The position numbers were made by a program, and so were the translations under genes. This document shows positions 49,301 to 59,042 of a DNA stretch of 64,000 bases, piece after piece; within the stretch, counting starts at the first letter, position 1, and the number at the start of each line of letters is the position of its first letter. Below the pieces are notes generated by a model. That model was not told the DNA's origin, did no database searches, and was given only the letters and a program-made list of their open reading frames with translations. Source of the DNA: Setoptus koraiensis (taxonomy: Eukaryota > Arthropoda). The stretch lies in the NCBI GenBank assembly GCA_048013815.1, contig CM106586.1, positions 4,588,001 through 4,652,000 on the forward strand. The letters run 5' to 3'.

Positions 49301-49757
49301 ATCTGCATCTACCAGCAGTGGAAGTAGTCCAACTAAGCCATATCACGATGGAATAGTATCTCATAACAATCATACTGGCCTTATGGATGGCAACAATAAA
49401 ATGTCTGCAAATAATTTGCATAACAATTATGGGCTTAATGGTGACCAAACAACTGTAACAGCTAGAAAATTTGGTGAAGTATTGCAGAGCACTCTAAAAA
49501 CAGTTGTATCAGCCATAGACTATCCTCTCGGTGTTATTAAGGACTCAGCTAGGCCAGACTATTGGAAACCAGATTCACAAATAACAGAATGTGGCTTATG
49601 CAAGCAAAATTTCAACGATTTAGTCACAATACATCACTGCCGTAGATGTGGTGGCGGTTTCTGCCACGAGTGCTCAACTAGAACAAAACCAGTGCCAGAA
49701 CGAGGCTGGGGAGATGCCAATGTTCGTGTCTGTGACAAATGCTATAATTTAGATTGA
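46393..49757 (+). CDS. ZFYVE1: ZFYVE1/DFCP1, double-FYVE ATPase (N-terminus probably missing)
   Basis: PI3P-binding protein of omegasomes and lipid droplets with an AAA-like/GTPase-type ATPase domain. Exons 46393-46552, 46671-47403, 47508-47832 and 48630-49757 give 781 aa. Walker A GSIGHGKS (49-56) spans the first junction; then LNHTFF, IDTEGLLG, and a Cys-rich segment (NARCINSMNH ... YAWAGYVLECSRCGVIYRSRQYWFGN) characteristic of this protein. Two FYVE fingers start at about 455 and 716, each with HHCR.CG and RVCD.C; the second keeps WKPD, the first has WIPN. Between them is a long N/S/H-rich insert that human ZFYVE1 lacks. Human residues 1-150 (B-box-like fingers) have no counterpart. The frame is open to a TAA about 24 codons upstream of ATG 46393, with a possible acceptor at 46358, so the first exon may be in the gap. 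Confidence 0.95.
47833..48629 (+). other. ZFYVE1 intron 3, with in-frame open extension
   Basis: Donor GTAAGT, acceptor TCATCAG. At 797 bp it is the longest intron in the window. The upstream exon frame stays open for 140 codons into it (stop at 48255), although homologues join HVWPG directly to the NAAQR..LD segment encoded by exon 4. Confidence 0.8.
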
Positions 49758-50130
49758 TTTGTGTAGGATCATTATTCATAATCATCAATTCAAAAATACC
49801 GGTAGATGTTGATTAACCTATTATTATCCGTTCAGTTCCACCACAATTTGCACTACAATATCGACGCAAAAAAGAAGTAAAAAAAAAACAATTATAAATC
49901 TGCCTATTTGCCAAAATTGAATAAACCCGATTCTATCCTGATCGATTGATTTCCCGAATCTAAAAGATAGATACCCAGTAATGGTTAGAAGAGGGCCCAG
50001 GTTTCCAAAACCGCTGGTTTTTATCGGCCAGATTCTCCAAAGAACTAGAAAATGAAAATAAACTAACAAAAAAAAAAAAAAAGAAAATAGATGGATATAA
50101 ATAAAGGTTGAATTCTATTAATCACAAATT
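49758..50130. other. Convergent spacer, ZFYVE1/MTIF3
   Basis: 373 bp with poly-A runs (49879-49889, 50069-50083) and AATAAA near 50099. Both genes terminate here; nothing else seen. Confidence 0.5.
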
Positions 50131-50934
50131 TTATCTCTTTTTAACTTTCTCCTGCTTAATTGACATGTTCAGCTTGTCTACAAACTCATCAGAAAGAACA
50201 TCTACACCTTCGAGCCTATCTAGATCGTCAAAATCATCATCTCTAGTCTGAGCCTCTTCGAGATTGATATCCTTTATTTCCGTGTTGTCTCCCTTGATAG
50301 CACCAGCTGTTCCTCTTATTGTCACCCTCAATCTGGCTTCGTTTATGTTCTTTCGAAAAAACCTCGCGCCTAACGGTTTTAAAGATGCCTCAATTTGATC
50401 TAGGACACTTTCTGCACCCTTTCTATTGTTTTCAAGAGTTATAATCAAACTTATTTCATGATTGCTAGCAAGCCATTTTTTTACATAACGCAACTTAGTC
50501 TGCAAATCATGAGCCTGTAATTTACTAGATACAACAATTCTCTTGATTTCAATTTCCCCTTCAGCCTTGGTTTTGCTAGATTTGCTGCCTATGCTCTCAG
50601 TTCGCAGGTCCTGGGGCTTTGTCAACTTGTACACTGCCTTACTTTTAGATGACACTGGAGTAATCAATTCTAATAGCATTTTTCTCTTTTTCGCCAAGTC
50701 ATCCGCCTCCTTTTTTGTTTTGATGCCGAGCACTTTATCTTCTTCATCCTGCAGAAGTATCAAGGTTTTAACACCCTCTGAATCCTTTGACGATTTGTTC
50801 GTGTGTAGATGGGCGAATATCTGAAGCGTTCGCGATATTTGGTTGTGACATGGACATTTCAAGGGATCCTTCGCGATATATCTGAGGTTCCATGCTGGTC
50901 TACTCAATAGGAGGGGCAGATGTTTTATCGACAT
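50131..50934 (-). CDS. MTIF3: Mitochondrial translation initiation factor IF-3
   Basis: Keeps mitochondrial ribosomal subunits apart and helps start-codon selection. 267 aa (human 278), single exon, ATG 50934, TAA stop. Residues 1-45 are R/K-rich and poor in acids, fitting mitochondrial targeting. The IF3 N-domain spans about 55-95 (LILLQDEEDKVLGIKTKKEADDLA); a basic linker leads to the C-domain (about 128-215) with KRIVVSSKLQAHDLQTKLRYVKKWL and the terminal strand/helix AESVLDQIEASLKPLGARFF. A charged C-terminal extension follows, as in animal MTIF3. Sequence similarity is modest outside these blocks, which is normal for the family. Confidence 0.85.
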   Translation of the reverse strand: MSIKHLPLLLSRPAWNLRYIAKDPLKCPCHNQISRTLQIFAHLHTNKSSKDSEGVKTLILLQDEEDKVLGIKTKKEADDLAKKRKMLLELITPVSSKSKAVYKLTKPQDLRTESIGSKSSKTKAEGEIEIKRIVVSSKLQAHDLQTKLRYVKKWLASNHEISLIITLENNRKGAESVLDQIEASLKPLGARFFRKNINEARLRVTIRGTAGAIKGDNTEIKDINLEEAQTRDDDFDDLDRLEGVDVLSDEFVDKLNMSIKQEKVKKR

Positions 50935-51473
50935 GTCAGGAACCAGGACTCAATAGTCTCTCATAAAATATGTATCAATTTGTTTGTGCCAGGCTCACCA
51001 AGTGGTCCACCAAATGGTCTAATCGACATAACGTTTTTTTGTTTACCTCTGTTAGTGATATCGATGGCGCATTATTCGAACCAGCATGAACTAGTAGTTT
51101 AGAACTACTAATTCAAAACTAGAATTCTAATGATCTCCATCGGGGGGTGCTCTAGCATTTCGTTATTCGAAGCGTCTATATTCTATTTGATCTCAACAAT
51201 AAATTCAGAAACAAACTGAGCAGTCAAGTTATGCGAAGGATCGGCGATTGAATTATGAGTTAGGCTGATCTAATCGTCGCTCACTAACTAATCCAGACGT
51301 AACAAGTTCTTTTGGTATTTTTTATTATTTCTGGACAATGTGTCTGTCTTGTGTGTGCACAATTTAGAACTTTTATTCGTGTTTGACATACTTTAGTGGT
51401 TGTTTACGTAGTGATATCAATACTTCTGAACTAATATGATGACTGCCATCAAATGACACTTTCTCTCTTTTTA
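50935..51473. other. Spacer MTIF3-MSH5
   Basis: 539 bp: upstream region of MTIF3 and 3' UTR of MSH5, both minus strand. No feature recognised. Confidence 0.5.
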
Positions 51474-54074
51474 TTAAGCAGCCGGCGGTTGCAAAGGATT
51501 CTCATTGTGTAGATTAAGCGAAAAAGCCCTTATTTGTCCAGCCCTTTCAATTATCTTTGCTGGTATCCCAGCAATACGAGCTACATTATCAGCTAAGTGT
51601 TCAATGCATCTACCATCCTTCAGTTTGTACTTGTAAACTACAGATTGTGTACTTTCATCTCGTGTGATATCGAAAGTTTTGGGCAGAAAGTTGAAATCGT
51701 GATTCAAATGATCGATCAGTGTGTAATAATGAGTAGAAATCAGCAAGTAAGGACAGTTCAAATCTTTTCTTGCGAAATAAGTAATGAGACTCGTTAGTAA
51801 AATGAATCCATCTTCGGGATTGGTTCCTTTCCCAAATTCATCAATAACTACGAGCGAATTTTTTGTTGCTCGCTCTAATGCATACCCAACTTGATATAGG
51901 TCTGTTCCAAATGATGATAACCCCGTTGATATAGAATTGACCGGGTGTAATCTCGTCAGTATAGCGTCAACCAAAGGTAGGCTTGCTCTCTCTGCAGGAA
52001 CAAAACATCCAATATGAGCCATGAAAACTATTAAACATGTAGATTTGATGTAAACAGTTTTACCACTGGAGTTGGGTCCCGTTAGTATCATAACCTTAGA
52101 TATACGTTCTTTCGTGGAGTCGAAAAAAATCATGTCATTAGCCACGAAATCTGTGTTCACAATTGAAAGTAGAGGATGATAACCATTAGTTATATCGATA
52201 GTTCCATCTATCTCAAACTGGGGTCTAACATATCCAAATTGCAAAGATACCTCTACGAAAGCCAAAAGACAATCAAGATATCCGCAAGAATCAACCAGAC
52301 CTAAGATGTTCTCGCTGTACTTTAATATATCTTCTTGAAGGATCACCAACACGTCTTCTTGCTTGTCTATCAGGTCGCAAATGACATCTCCGGCATTCAT
52401 GTCAAGATCATTCATCCTATCTGTTTTGAGATAAACATTATCTTCGGTCTGAATAATAACTTCAAAGCAGTTTGATTCTCTAATTCTTCTCAGTTCTTGG
52501 GCGTTACAGTATTGTAGACAGTTCAAGAAACCAAGTCTAGGTACATAGGAAACAGTACATTTCATACCACCTAGAATTTCTTTGTATTTTTCAGTTTCTT
52601 CCAAGCTAACCTCGAGACAATATTCTTCTAGTGATTCTGCCAATTTTTTCTGTTTATCTATTTCATCAGAAACTCCAAGGTTAACTTGAACGTTATTGAG
52701 GCGTTTTGAATCATCAAAGTTTACAACCGTAACTATAGATTCAAGCAGTTGCTTCAGATTATTGTTGTAGAACTTGTTTATAGTATGGAAAACTTCGATT
52801 CCACTATTCAGATGCGGTTCAATTATCTCATGTATTTCAAATATGGAAAATAACACTTTGTACATGTTTGAGAAGTCTCTATGAGTCCCGATTGCGTAAC
52901 TCATCCGGGTCAACAATGGAGCTAGCGGCTTTATGTCGACCAATTTCATCTGCAATGTTTCTCTCAATATGGTCTGATCTGGATGCATCAAGTATTCAAG
53001 AGTATTAAGCCTATTTTGTATTTGCTGAAGTCCTTGAAGTGGCCAAAGCAAAATAGTTCTCATGTGCCTTCTACCTTGAGAAGACGAACAACGATTCAGT
53101 AGATCGAACAATGTCATATCATTGGGTCTCACTTGGTCTGATTTTGTACCGATTTTAATATTGCCAGTCTTGTTAAAGATACGCAGCGATTCGTAAGTGT
53201 ATTTATCGATGGTCATAATGGGCCCAGGATCTATGTATTTAACGTCTAGTATGGGCATAGCTACAACATTTGAATTATCATTTATGGGTGCTTCGTCATT
53301 CAAGATTTCATTTGAAGTCTCATTGAAAATCTCTGCAGATGATGGATTTGAAAGGAATTGATATAAGCAACAAATTGATCTCACAGCACAAACATCAATA
53401 TTTATCTTGACTTTCGAAGATAGGAAAAATGATTTCTCCTCATCTTGTTCAAATCTTTTACAATTCACCATAGCACTACTGAGCAAAATTTGGGTTCCAG
53501 TTTGTAAACTATACCACTGATTGATAACTGTGACCAAGTTGAGTAGTTTTTCTTCAGATCTGTCAAGTAAAATACTTGGTTGCCTCATAGTCGGTGCCGC
53601 AGGAGTTATAGCCGAAATTTCATCTAATGGCCTCGTCACGTGCAGGTTTGAATTGCTGGTCTCCTCACGGATAGATGACAATCTTGAAGAACCATGAGCA
53701 TTGTTACTATCTCTGTTGGCGATATTTGTTGTGGTTGATTCATCCGTTATTGATGGTTGCAACTTACTCGTGACAGTTATTCGTTTCGCTAAGTTCGTGA
53801 CTTTGCAATCAAATCTGCTTTCTATATAATCAATAACTTTTCCCTGGACTGCACTCACAATAACTACACCAGGATCGATCTGCGATATAATGATATCTAG
53901 AATCTTGAAAGGGTTCGAGGGATCACACGTATCGGCGATTAAACTCAATTCGCTAGTTGACCTGTCGTAAATAGCGCAACCTATCCTGGAACCACTACTG
54001 CATATGCTCAATATCGGTCTGGTGACAACGATCGTTTCTTCATGGTTGCATCCAGTATCTATATTCGCGGCCAT
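51474..54074 (-). CDS. MSH5: MutS homolog 5 (meiotic)
   Basis: Partner of MSH4 in the MutSgamma clamp that stabilises meiotic crossover intermediates. 866 aa (human 834), one exon, ATG 54074, TAA stop. The N-terminal block ILSICSSGSRIGCAIYD.STSEL aligns with MSH5. Mid-part has the MutS core/lever (DLLNRCSSSQGRRHMRTILLWPL, where human reads comparably). The ATPase has Walker A GPNSSGKT (666-673), the MSH5-type HIGCFVPAE and Walker B SLVVIDEFGKGTN (740-752), and ends with THYYTLI. IDEFGKGTN rather than IDELGRGTN, and absence of an MSH4-type N-terminus, decide MSH5 over MSH4. A non-conserved Ser/Thr/Asn insert lies near residues 100-150. All ATPase motifs look intact. Confidence 0.94.
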   Translation of the reverse strand: MAANIDTGCNHEETIVVTRPILSICSSGSRIGCAIYDRSTSELSLIADTCDPSNPFKILDIIISQIDPGVVIVSAVQGKVIDYIESRFDCKVTNLAKRITVTSKLQPSITDESTTTNIANRDSNNAHGSSRLSSIREETSNSNLHVTRPLDEISAITPAAPTMRQPSILLDRSEEKLLNLVTVINQWYSLQTGTQILLSSAMVNCKRFEQDEEKSFFLSSKVKINIDVCAVRSICCLYQFLSNPSSAEIFNETSNEILNDEAPINDNSNVVAMPILDVKYIDPGPIMTIDKYTYESLRIFNKTGNIKIGTKSDQVRPNDMTLFDLLNRCSSSQGRRHMRTILLWPLQGLQQIQNRLNTLEYLMHPDQTILRETLQMKLVDIKPLAPLLTRMSYAIGTHRDFSNMYKVLFSIFEIHEIIEPHLNSGIEVFHTINKFYNNNLKQLLESIVTVVNFDDSKRLNNVQVNLGVSDEIDKQKKLAESLEEYCLEVSLEETEKYKEILGGMKCTVSYVPRLGFLNCLQYCNAQELRRIRESNCFEVIIQTEDNVYLKTDRMNDLDMNAGDVICDLIDKQEDVLVILQEDILKYSENILGLVDSCGYLDCLLAFVEVSLQFGYVRPQFEIDGTIDITNGYHPLLSIVNTDFVANDMIFFDSTKERISKVMILTGPNSSGKTVYIKSTCLIVFMAHIGCFVPAERASLPLVDAILTRLHPVNSISTGLSSFGTDLYQVGYALERATKNSLVVIDEFGKGTNPEDGFILLTSLITYFARKDLNCPYLLISTHYYTLIDHLNHDFNFLPKTFDITRDESTQSVVYKYKLKDGRCIEHLADNVARIAGIPAKIIERAGQIRAFSLNLHNENPLQPPAA

Positions 54075-54608
54075 GGTGATTTATTTCTTCTTTATCAAAA
54101 AGACCTTTTCTAACACAAATCAAAAAATATCCTTTAGTAACTATTGATATTATTTTACGAACGTTATTCCATTTCAGTTTTGAGAACATTGACAGCAACT
54201 GCAAACCGGATCGAACTTTTTTGCACTCTTACTTACACGTAATTACACGTAAGCGCGCAACTTAGCACGAATGCGCACAATTCAAACTTGACCGCCATTT
54301 TTTGTATATCATCATGATCATAGAATACCAAGATGAATAATCTTTCTCTCATCAATTCTTATCGATTACTTGAGTTATATTATTGATTCGGCAATACGTA
54401 TTGTTTCTAAAGATATATACAATCGCAGAAGCATTCTCACTTAGAAAGAAGATAGACTATTATCTTTGAATTTTTCATAAGCAAGGCCTGGGCAAAACTT
54501 TATTCAAGCTATTCAAAAGAAAGGGTGAATACACGAATGTGTATGGATGAATCGAACATTAGGATTTATTCACAACGACTGTTGTCGTTCTCTAGAATAT
54601 AAATAACT
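54075..54608. other. Spacer MSH5-CFAP20
   Basis: 534 bp, AT-rich; upstream region of MSH5 and the CFAP20 3' end. A repeated TTACACGTAA-like palindromic word occurs near 54233-54250. Otherwise nothing recognised. Confidence 0.5.
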
Positions 54609-55220
54609 TCAGTCAAACGTCCGGTGTTCTAGTTCGTTCGGAGATTGACTACCGGTCCTGATTATGGGTAAATATAATTTAAATTCGGGTGGCAACTCCT
54701 CATCAGTATATTGTCTATCGGAGAAATAGATTCTTCTCAGACGACAATTGGCATTTATGGTTACGCGTACAGTTTCAGTGTACGTGGTGCCATAAGCTCT
54801 ACGGGTGAAGTCGCTCAAATTAAAACAAATTTGATTCCAGCCTTCCTCTAGACGTAATGGCATAGTGCAGATAAAGTCTTTAACTCTAGTTTGGGTTTGA
54901 AAGTTTGAAGCACGAAACCTTCGTTTGGTCTGAGTATTATCTAGAACTTCTATCTCAAAAGTAAAAAACCTATCTAGATTCTTGGCAATCATTGTAAAAT
55001 AAGGCAGTTTAATACCAAGGCTTTTGTCTATCTTGGGGCAAGTGATATAGGTAGTGGAGACGTTAGATGATTTTATTTCCAGGACAAGAGATCTCAGTTC
55101 CTCGTCGGTGATTCTTTTGACTGAGCCATTTTTGACTTTGATTTCAAACAGTTGCAATGGTTTACTTCCAATCGAATAGAGTATGGACAAAAATCCACTT
55201 TGAAATGTATTCCTGAACAT
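54609..55220 (-). CDS. CFAP20: Cilia- and flagella-associated protein 20
   Basis: Microtubule inner protein of ciliary doublets (Bug22/GTL3), needed for cilium structure and beating. 203 aa (human 193). Nearly the full conserved family sequence is present: [22 protein letters not shown] at the N-terminus, [27 protein letters not shown]...[30 protein letters not shown] and [27 protein letters not shown]. Only the C-terminal dozen residues differ. Single exon, ATG 55220, TGA stop. Fits an animal that keeps motile cilia, sperm flagella or sensory cilia. Confidence 0.98.
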   Translation of the reverse strand: MFRNTFQSGFLSILYSIGSKPLQLFEIKVKNGSVKRITDEELRSLVLEIKSSNVSTTYITCPKIDKSLGIKLPYFTMIAKNLDRFFTFEIEVLDNTQTKRRFRASNFQTQTRVKDFICTMPLRLEEGWNQICFNLSDFTRRAYGTTYTETVRVTINANCRLRRIYFSDRQYTDEELPPEFKLYLPIIRTGSQSPNELEHRTFD

Positions 55221-56678
55221 TCTTTAGCACTTATAATATATTATCGACTTTGGTAATTTGTGTGATTTGCAAGTGATAGCTGTTTCGGAGATCCAATCGT
55301 TTCTTGAGAGATGATAGCTAAAAACGCACTGAGGGAGACAGAGATTGAAGGAAGTCAAATCTAAATGTTTGCTGATAACGCTTTTGTACGGACTACTCGA
55401 TTTCGCTTCGACAATTCACCCGGCCAATACAGCCTCTTTGACAGATGATTATTGACCTGGTTTTGATGTTGGTCTTGACTCATGAGTTGGATCCATTTTT
55501 GTCAATTGGATCTGCGAACGTTTGTTTGCACCGCAACCACGACGAATTCACTCTCTGGAGTCACGTGTGCGCAACATCTGTTTCAACTGCTGCTTGTCGT
55601 TTACAAAAACCAAACTTGTTGTAAACAGAGTGTCAACAAAGAACGTTTACACTTTCAGGAACCCTGAATCAGGATACTATTGTATGGTCCATTCTACCAG
55701 CACAAATACGTTTCAATTGAATCAGACAAATTCAGCTGATTCTATACTATTCACTCTAAAATGTGATACCAGCGGATGGAAAAACGCTGCACGCACAAAT
55801 ACATCGTATCGACTCCTACTCGACCTGATTGGGTTTAGAATTATTCTCCGTTAGTTCTATAGTTTATCCTATAATTTATCCATGTTCCTCAGTGAAATAC
55901 GGATAAATTTGTGCCGGTTGTCATGGTGATATAGCCAATTTCATGTATTCAAGCAATAGTATAATAAGATTGATGCGAGAATGAATGCTCGAACCTACGA
56001 ACTGGGACGCTGTTGTGTAACTCGCTGTAGTTCGAACAGAGAAAAGAGAATCGGCATCGATTTTCACTTTGGTAAGTGTGCCAATGCTCTCTGGCGGTCT
56101 GTACACGATTCGTAGGGTCAGGCGATCGCTAATGATCGATCATCCATCTGTATCTTGACATGCATGCAAAATAGCTACTATTATACTGATTCGCTTAGGA
56201 CAAAAGGGGCCGCTTGAGACCCCCAGAGATTCGAGTCAATTCTCGTTGTGCTAGAAATCGAGCTTATGAAACACTCATCTATCATGATGTAATATATCAG
56301 TATAGGCCAGTTTTAATTCAATAAAATTTCTTGTATAGGTTGTGAGAAGCAAATGCCCAAGTTTGTAACAATTGCATGATAATATGGCACCGGTGAGCAC
56401 ATAAAGATATAGCTGTAGACCCGCTCTTTATTTTTTCACATACTTATTTTTTGTGTAACGAACTTCGCGTGCTTGTAATTTCGTAGGTTCCACTAGATTT
56501 CCGCACAGAAAACTATCGATTCTTTCGCGTAATATGGCATCCACTGGTAATTTAATTAATTTATTTCGCGCAAGTTAGATGGTAGCTCGCTTGGGATGCA
56601 AAATATAGGATAGGAAAGCTCAAACTTCTGTGAAAATGCAAGCGTCTTTTAGCAAGGCGGATCCTCTCCATCACCGTT
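55221..56678. other. Intergenic region CFAP20 to NOP53 relic
   Basis: 1.46 kb without a supported gene. The CFAP20 upstream region is at the left. ORFs at 55482-55854 (+) and 55921-56106 (-) are short, start without context and show no family features. Confidence 0.5.
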
Positions 56679-57179
56679 TCAGTCAGTCCTATTCATCCAA
56701 CTGTTTTCCATCTTCTTAATGCTGTTGAATTTGAGAGACGAACGATGAAATTTCCTCAGTTTTGCTTCTCTACGCTGCAGTCTGTCTCTTGATTCGTGCA
56801 TACGTTGTGAATTTGTTTTGCCTCTCTCTTGGACCACTCGATCTTTGAGCATTGCGTCGAATTCGGCCTCAACGTAATCAGACTCGCCTTGACTTGTTGA
56901 TGTCTCGTCATCAGCTTTTTCAGCCAGATCTAGTTCATCCGAGACTACTTTGGGCACTTGGGCTGTTCTTCTCAAGTGCTCCTATCGATGTAACTATTTC
57001 ATTTCAGCCTCGACCACTGTGGCTAACAATTTCCGATTGTCCTCTTGCGCAGGATTGTACGATTGGCCGGGATGGAGAATTTTCACGGCTTTCAGAAATT
57101 GGGGCTCCTTTCTTTGACGCTTCGACGACAACCATTTTGCCTCTTCAGAATTCGAACTGCTATCATCCCATAGGTCCTA
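56679..57179 (-). pseudogene. NOP53: NOP53 (GLTSCR2) pseudogene fragment
   Basis: One minus-strand frame reads, N to C: DLWDDSSSNSEE..., LHPGQSYNPAQEDNRKLL, VVEAEMK, EHLRRTAQVPKV, an acidic run, then KTNSQRMHESRDRLQRREAKLRKFHR..IKKMENSW. DLW, HPG.SYNP..D...LL and the Lys/Arg-rich coiled region are hallmarks of the ribosome-biogenesis factor NOP53. The frame is interrupted by TAG at 57177-57179 (just before DLW), 56994-56996 and 56982-56984, and both the N-terminal and C-terminal parts of the protein are missing. No intron is visible inside, so it may be a retrocopy. Few lesions over 165 codons suggest recent origin. The 98-codon ORF at its 3' end is not a gene in its own right. Confidence 0.8.
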
Positions 57180-57817
57180 AGATGGATCACTGCGTACCAT
57201 TTCATAAATAACCATGATTGACTTGTTAATTGATTGTCATTAGTAAATGATTAATATTTATTTTTTCGCCACGACAGATATACAAGCCCACGTGTTTCCA
57301 TTCCACTTCATTCCTGTTATTATATAATACTTTTTACGTGACGCAAGACGCACTTGACGCATCAGATGCGTCGCATCTTAACTGTTTGAAAAGCCCGCTC
57401 GATATTGTAACTGTGTATCTATTTGAGGAAATGTTTCTACATGCAATGAACAAAATAAATAGGAATGGGCAAGCTGCGCAAATAAAGCTATCAAGGTTGT
57501 GCAACCAAAAGAGGCTCTGCTATCAGCACCGGGGCTGGCATTTTACATGTTCTACATTTGTTACATTTATACCACCTCAAAACAGATGCTAAACAAATGT
57601 AGAAACAAACAATCTCTAACTATCAGTCATAATGAAGCAAGACTAGCCCAATCGACAGATGCCAAGTTATACACCAACCACCGTCAAGTGCCCCTGAAAT
57701 CTAACTGTCTTCGAGGAGTTAATCATACAGGGCTTCCAAAGCGGCCAAATATCAGGAACAATTAGAATTCTGTATTGGTAAATCCAAGTTAAAGTATATC
57801 CTCTCAGGTACCATATC
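57180..57817. other. Spacer before DDRGK1
   Basis: 638 bp including the DDRGK1 upstream region. ORFs here (57338-57765) are unsupported. Nothing else seen. Confidence 0.5.
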
Positions 57818-58918
57818 ATGGATCATGAATATGTCCAACCTCCACCCCTCAAAGATGAGACTAATCCCAAGATTCAAGTTTCAGCGATGCACGCTTTGAT
57901 TCTATCAGCCATTACAGGCTTATTCCTAGTTGTTTTATTTGTTTGGTGGCTGAAGAAAACCGTAAGTCCACAAGTCTTGAGAGATACACGCGGTTTTGTT
58001 TTGGATCAGTCTCCGTCATCTGATCAAGATTCCAGTGGACCCAGGCCGAGAATTTTACCAGGTGAAGGACCTCGACGGAGACCAAACGCTAGAAGAGTTA
58101 GGGCCAGCAGAAATATTGCTGTTGGAAGAATTCCAGCTACACTAGAACAAAGTTCAGAGTCGAGCGATAGTGAGTCTAGTACTAACCTGAGTGATTCTGA
58201 GTCTTATACCTTACAAGCACCGGATGATTCCAAAAAGAAAATCGGTGTCAAGAAACAAATGAAACTAGACATGAAAGCGGAAAAGAGAGCCGCACGAGAA
58301 GCCATGCTAGAGGAAAGAGAGGAAAAAAAGAAGAAACAGGAAATGCTGGATCAATTGAGGAAAGCTGAGGAAGAAAAGCAGAGATTAGAAGAAGAGGCTC
58401 AAGTAAGTTATTGTGTCAATACCAGCCCACCCTAAATGGTATTTTGATCTCTTTATCTAATGTATTTCTTTTATTCAATTATAATTTTTCAGGCAGAAAA
58501 AGAGCGTCTAGAACGAGAAGAGCAATTGCGCAAAGAACACGAAGAGTATTTAAAGCTAGCGGCCTCATTCCAGGTAGAAGAAGAGGGCTTTGATCCTGAT
58601 GCCTTAGACAACGAATCGGAGGGCAAACTCGCACGATTTGTAGAATATATCGAAGAACAAAAAGTTGTCCTCCTAGAAGATTTAGCTGCACAATTCAAGA
58701 TGCGAACCAAGGATGTGATAGATAGAATACAGAAACTACTAGACACTGGAACACTTGTTGGTATTATCGATGACCGCGGAAAATTTATTAGCGTGACCAA
58801 TGAAGAGTTGGAGAGCGTCGCAAAATTCATACGTCAAAGAGGAAGAGTTTCAATCAATGAGATAGTTGTTAATTCGAATAGACTAATTAATCTTAAACCC
58901 GGCGTAGCTGAGTCTTGA
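57818..58918 (+). CDS. DDRGK1: DDRGK domain protein 1 (UFBP1)
   Basis: ER-membrane adaptor of the UFL1 ligase in UFMylation and ER-phagy. Exon 1 57818-58402 and exon 2 58493-58918, phase 0, with a 90-bp intron (GTAAGT...TTTTTCAG); 336 aa (human 314). Membrane anchor at about 26-45 (ALILSAITGLFLVVLFVWWL), here preceded by a 25-residue lumenal stretch longer than in human. Then a Ser-rich linker, a charged coiled coil (about 140-215) ending in REEQLRKEHEEYLKL, and the C-terminal PCI/winged-helix part EEQKVVLLEDLAAQFKMRT with the name-giving DDRGKF followed by RQRGRVSI. ATG 57818; TGA stop. Convergent with RRN3 across 124 bp. Confidence 0.97.
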
Positions 58919-59042
58919 TCAGACTTGAGTCGGCAAAAGAAAATAACGCTCACTGTTAAAGTCTATCAGTGTTTAACAATTCAATGCCAAGGAGAACTTC
59001 TGGAGTGTTTTCTCATTGTGTATTCCTTCACTATTTATTCTA

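Noticed and set aside
51474-54074. Assignment as MSH4
   Set aside because: IDEFGKGTN, HIGCFVPAE and the N-terminal GSRIGCAIYD block match MSH5; MSH4 has IDELGRGTN and a different N-terminus.
55522-55854. 110-codon plus-strand ORF (YYCMVHSTSTN...)
   Set aside because: No recognised family, no splice or promoter context and biased by AT-rich sequence; could be an orphan but there is nothing to support it.
56679-56975. 98-codon minus-strand ORF as an independent small gene
   Set aside because: It is the 3' part of the NOP53 pseudogene; homology continues upstream through in-frame TAG codons and it would start at TTG.
56982-57179. Possibility that TAG is read as an amino acid in this organism (three TAGs in the NOP53-like frame)
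   Set aside because: The PEP-synthase-like gene ends properly at TAG exactly where the domain ends, and no other gene has internal TAG; a pseudogene explains it more simply.
57338-57765. Two overlapping plus-strand ORFs upstream of DDRGK1
   Set aside because: Different frames overlap, no domain, no conserved features; more likely upstream non-coding sequence.
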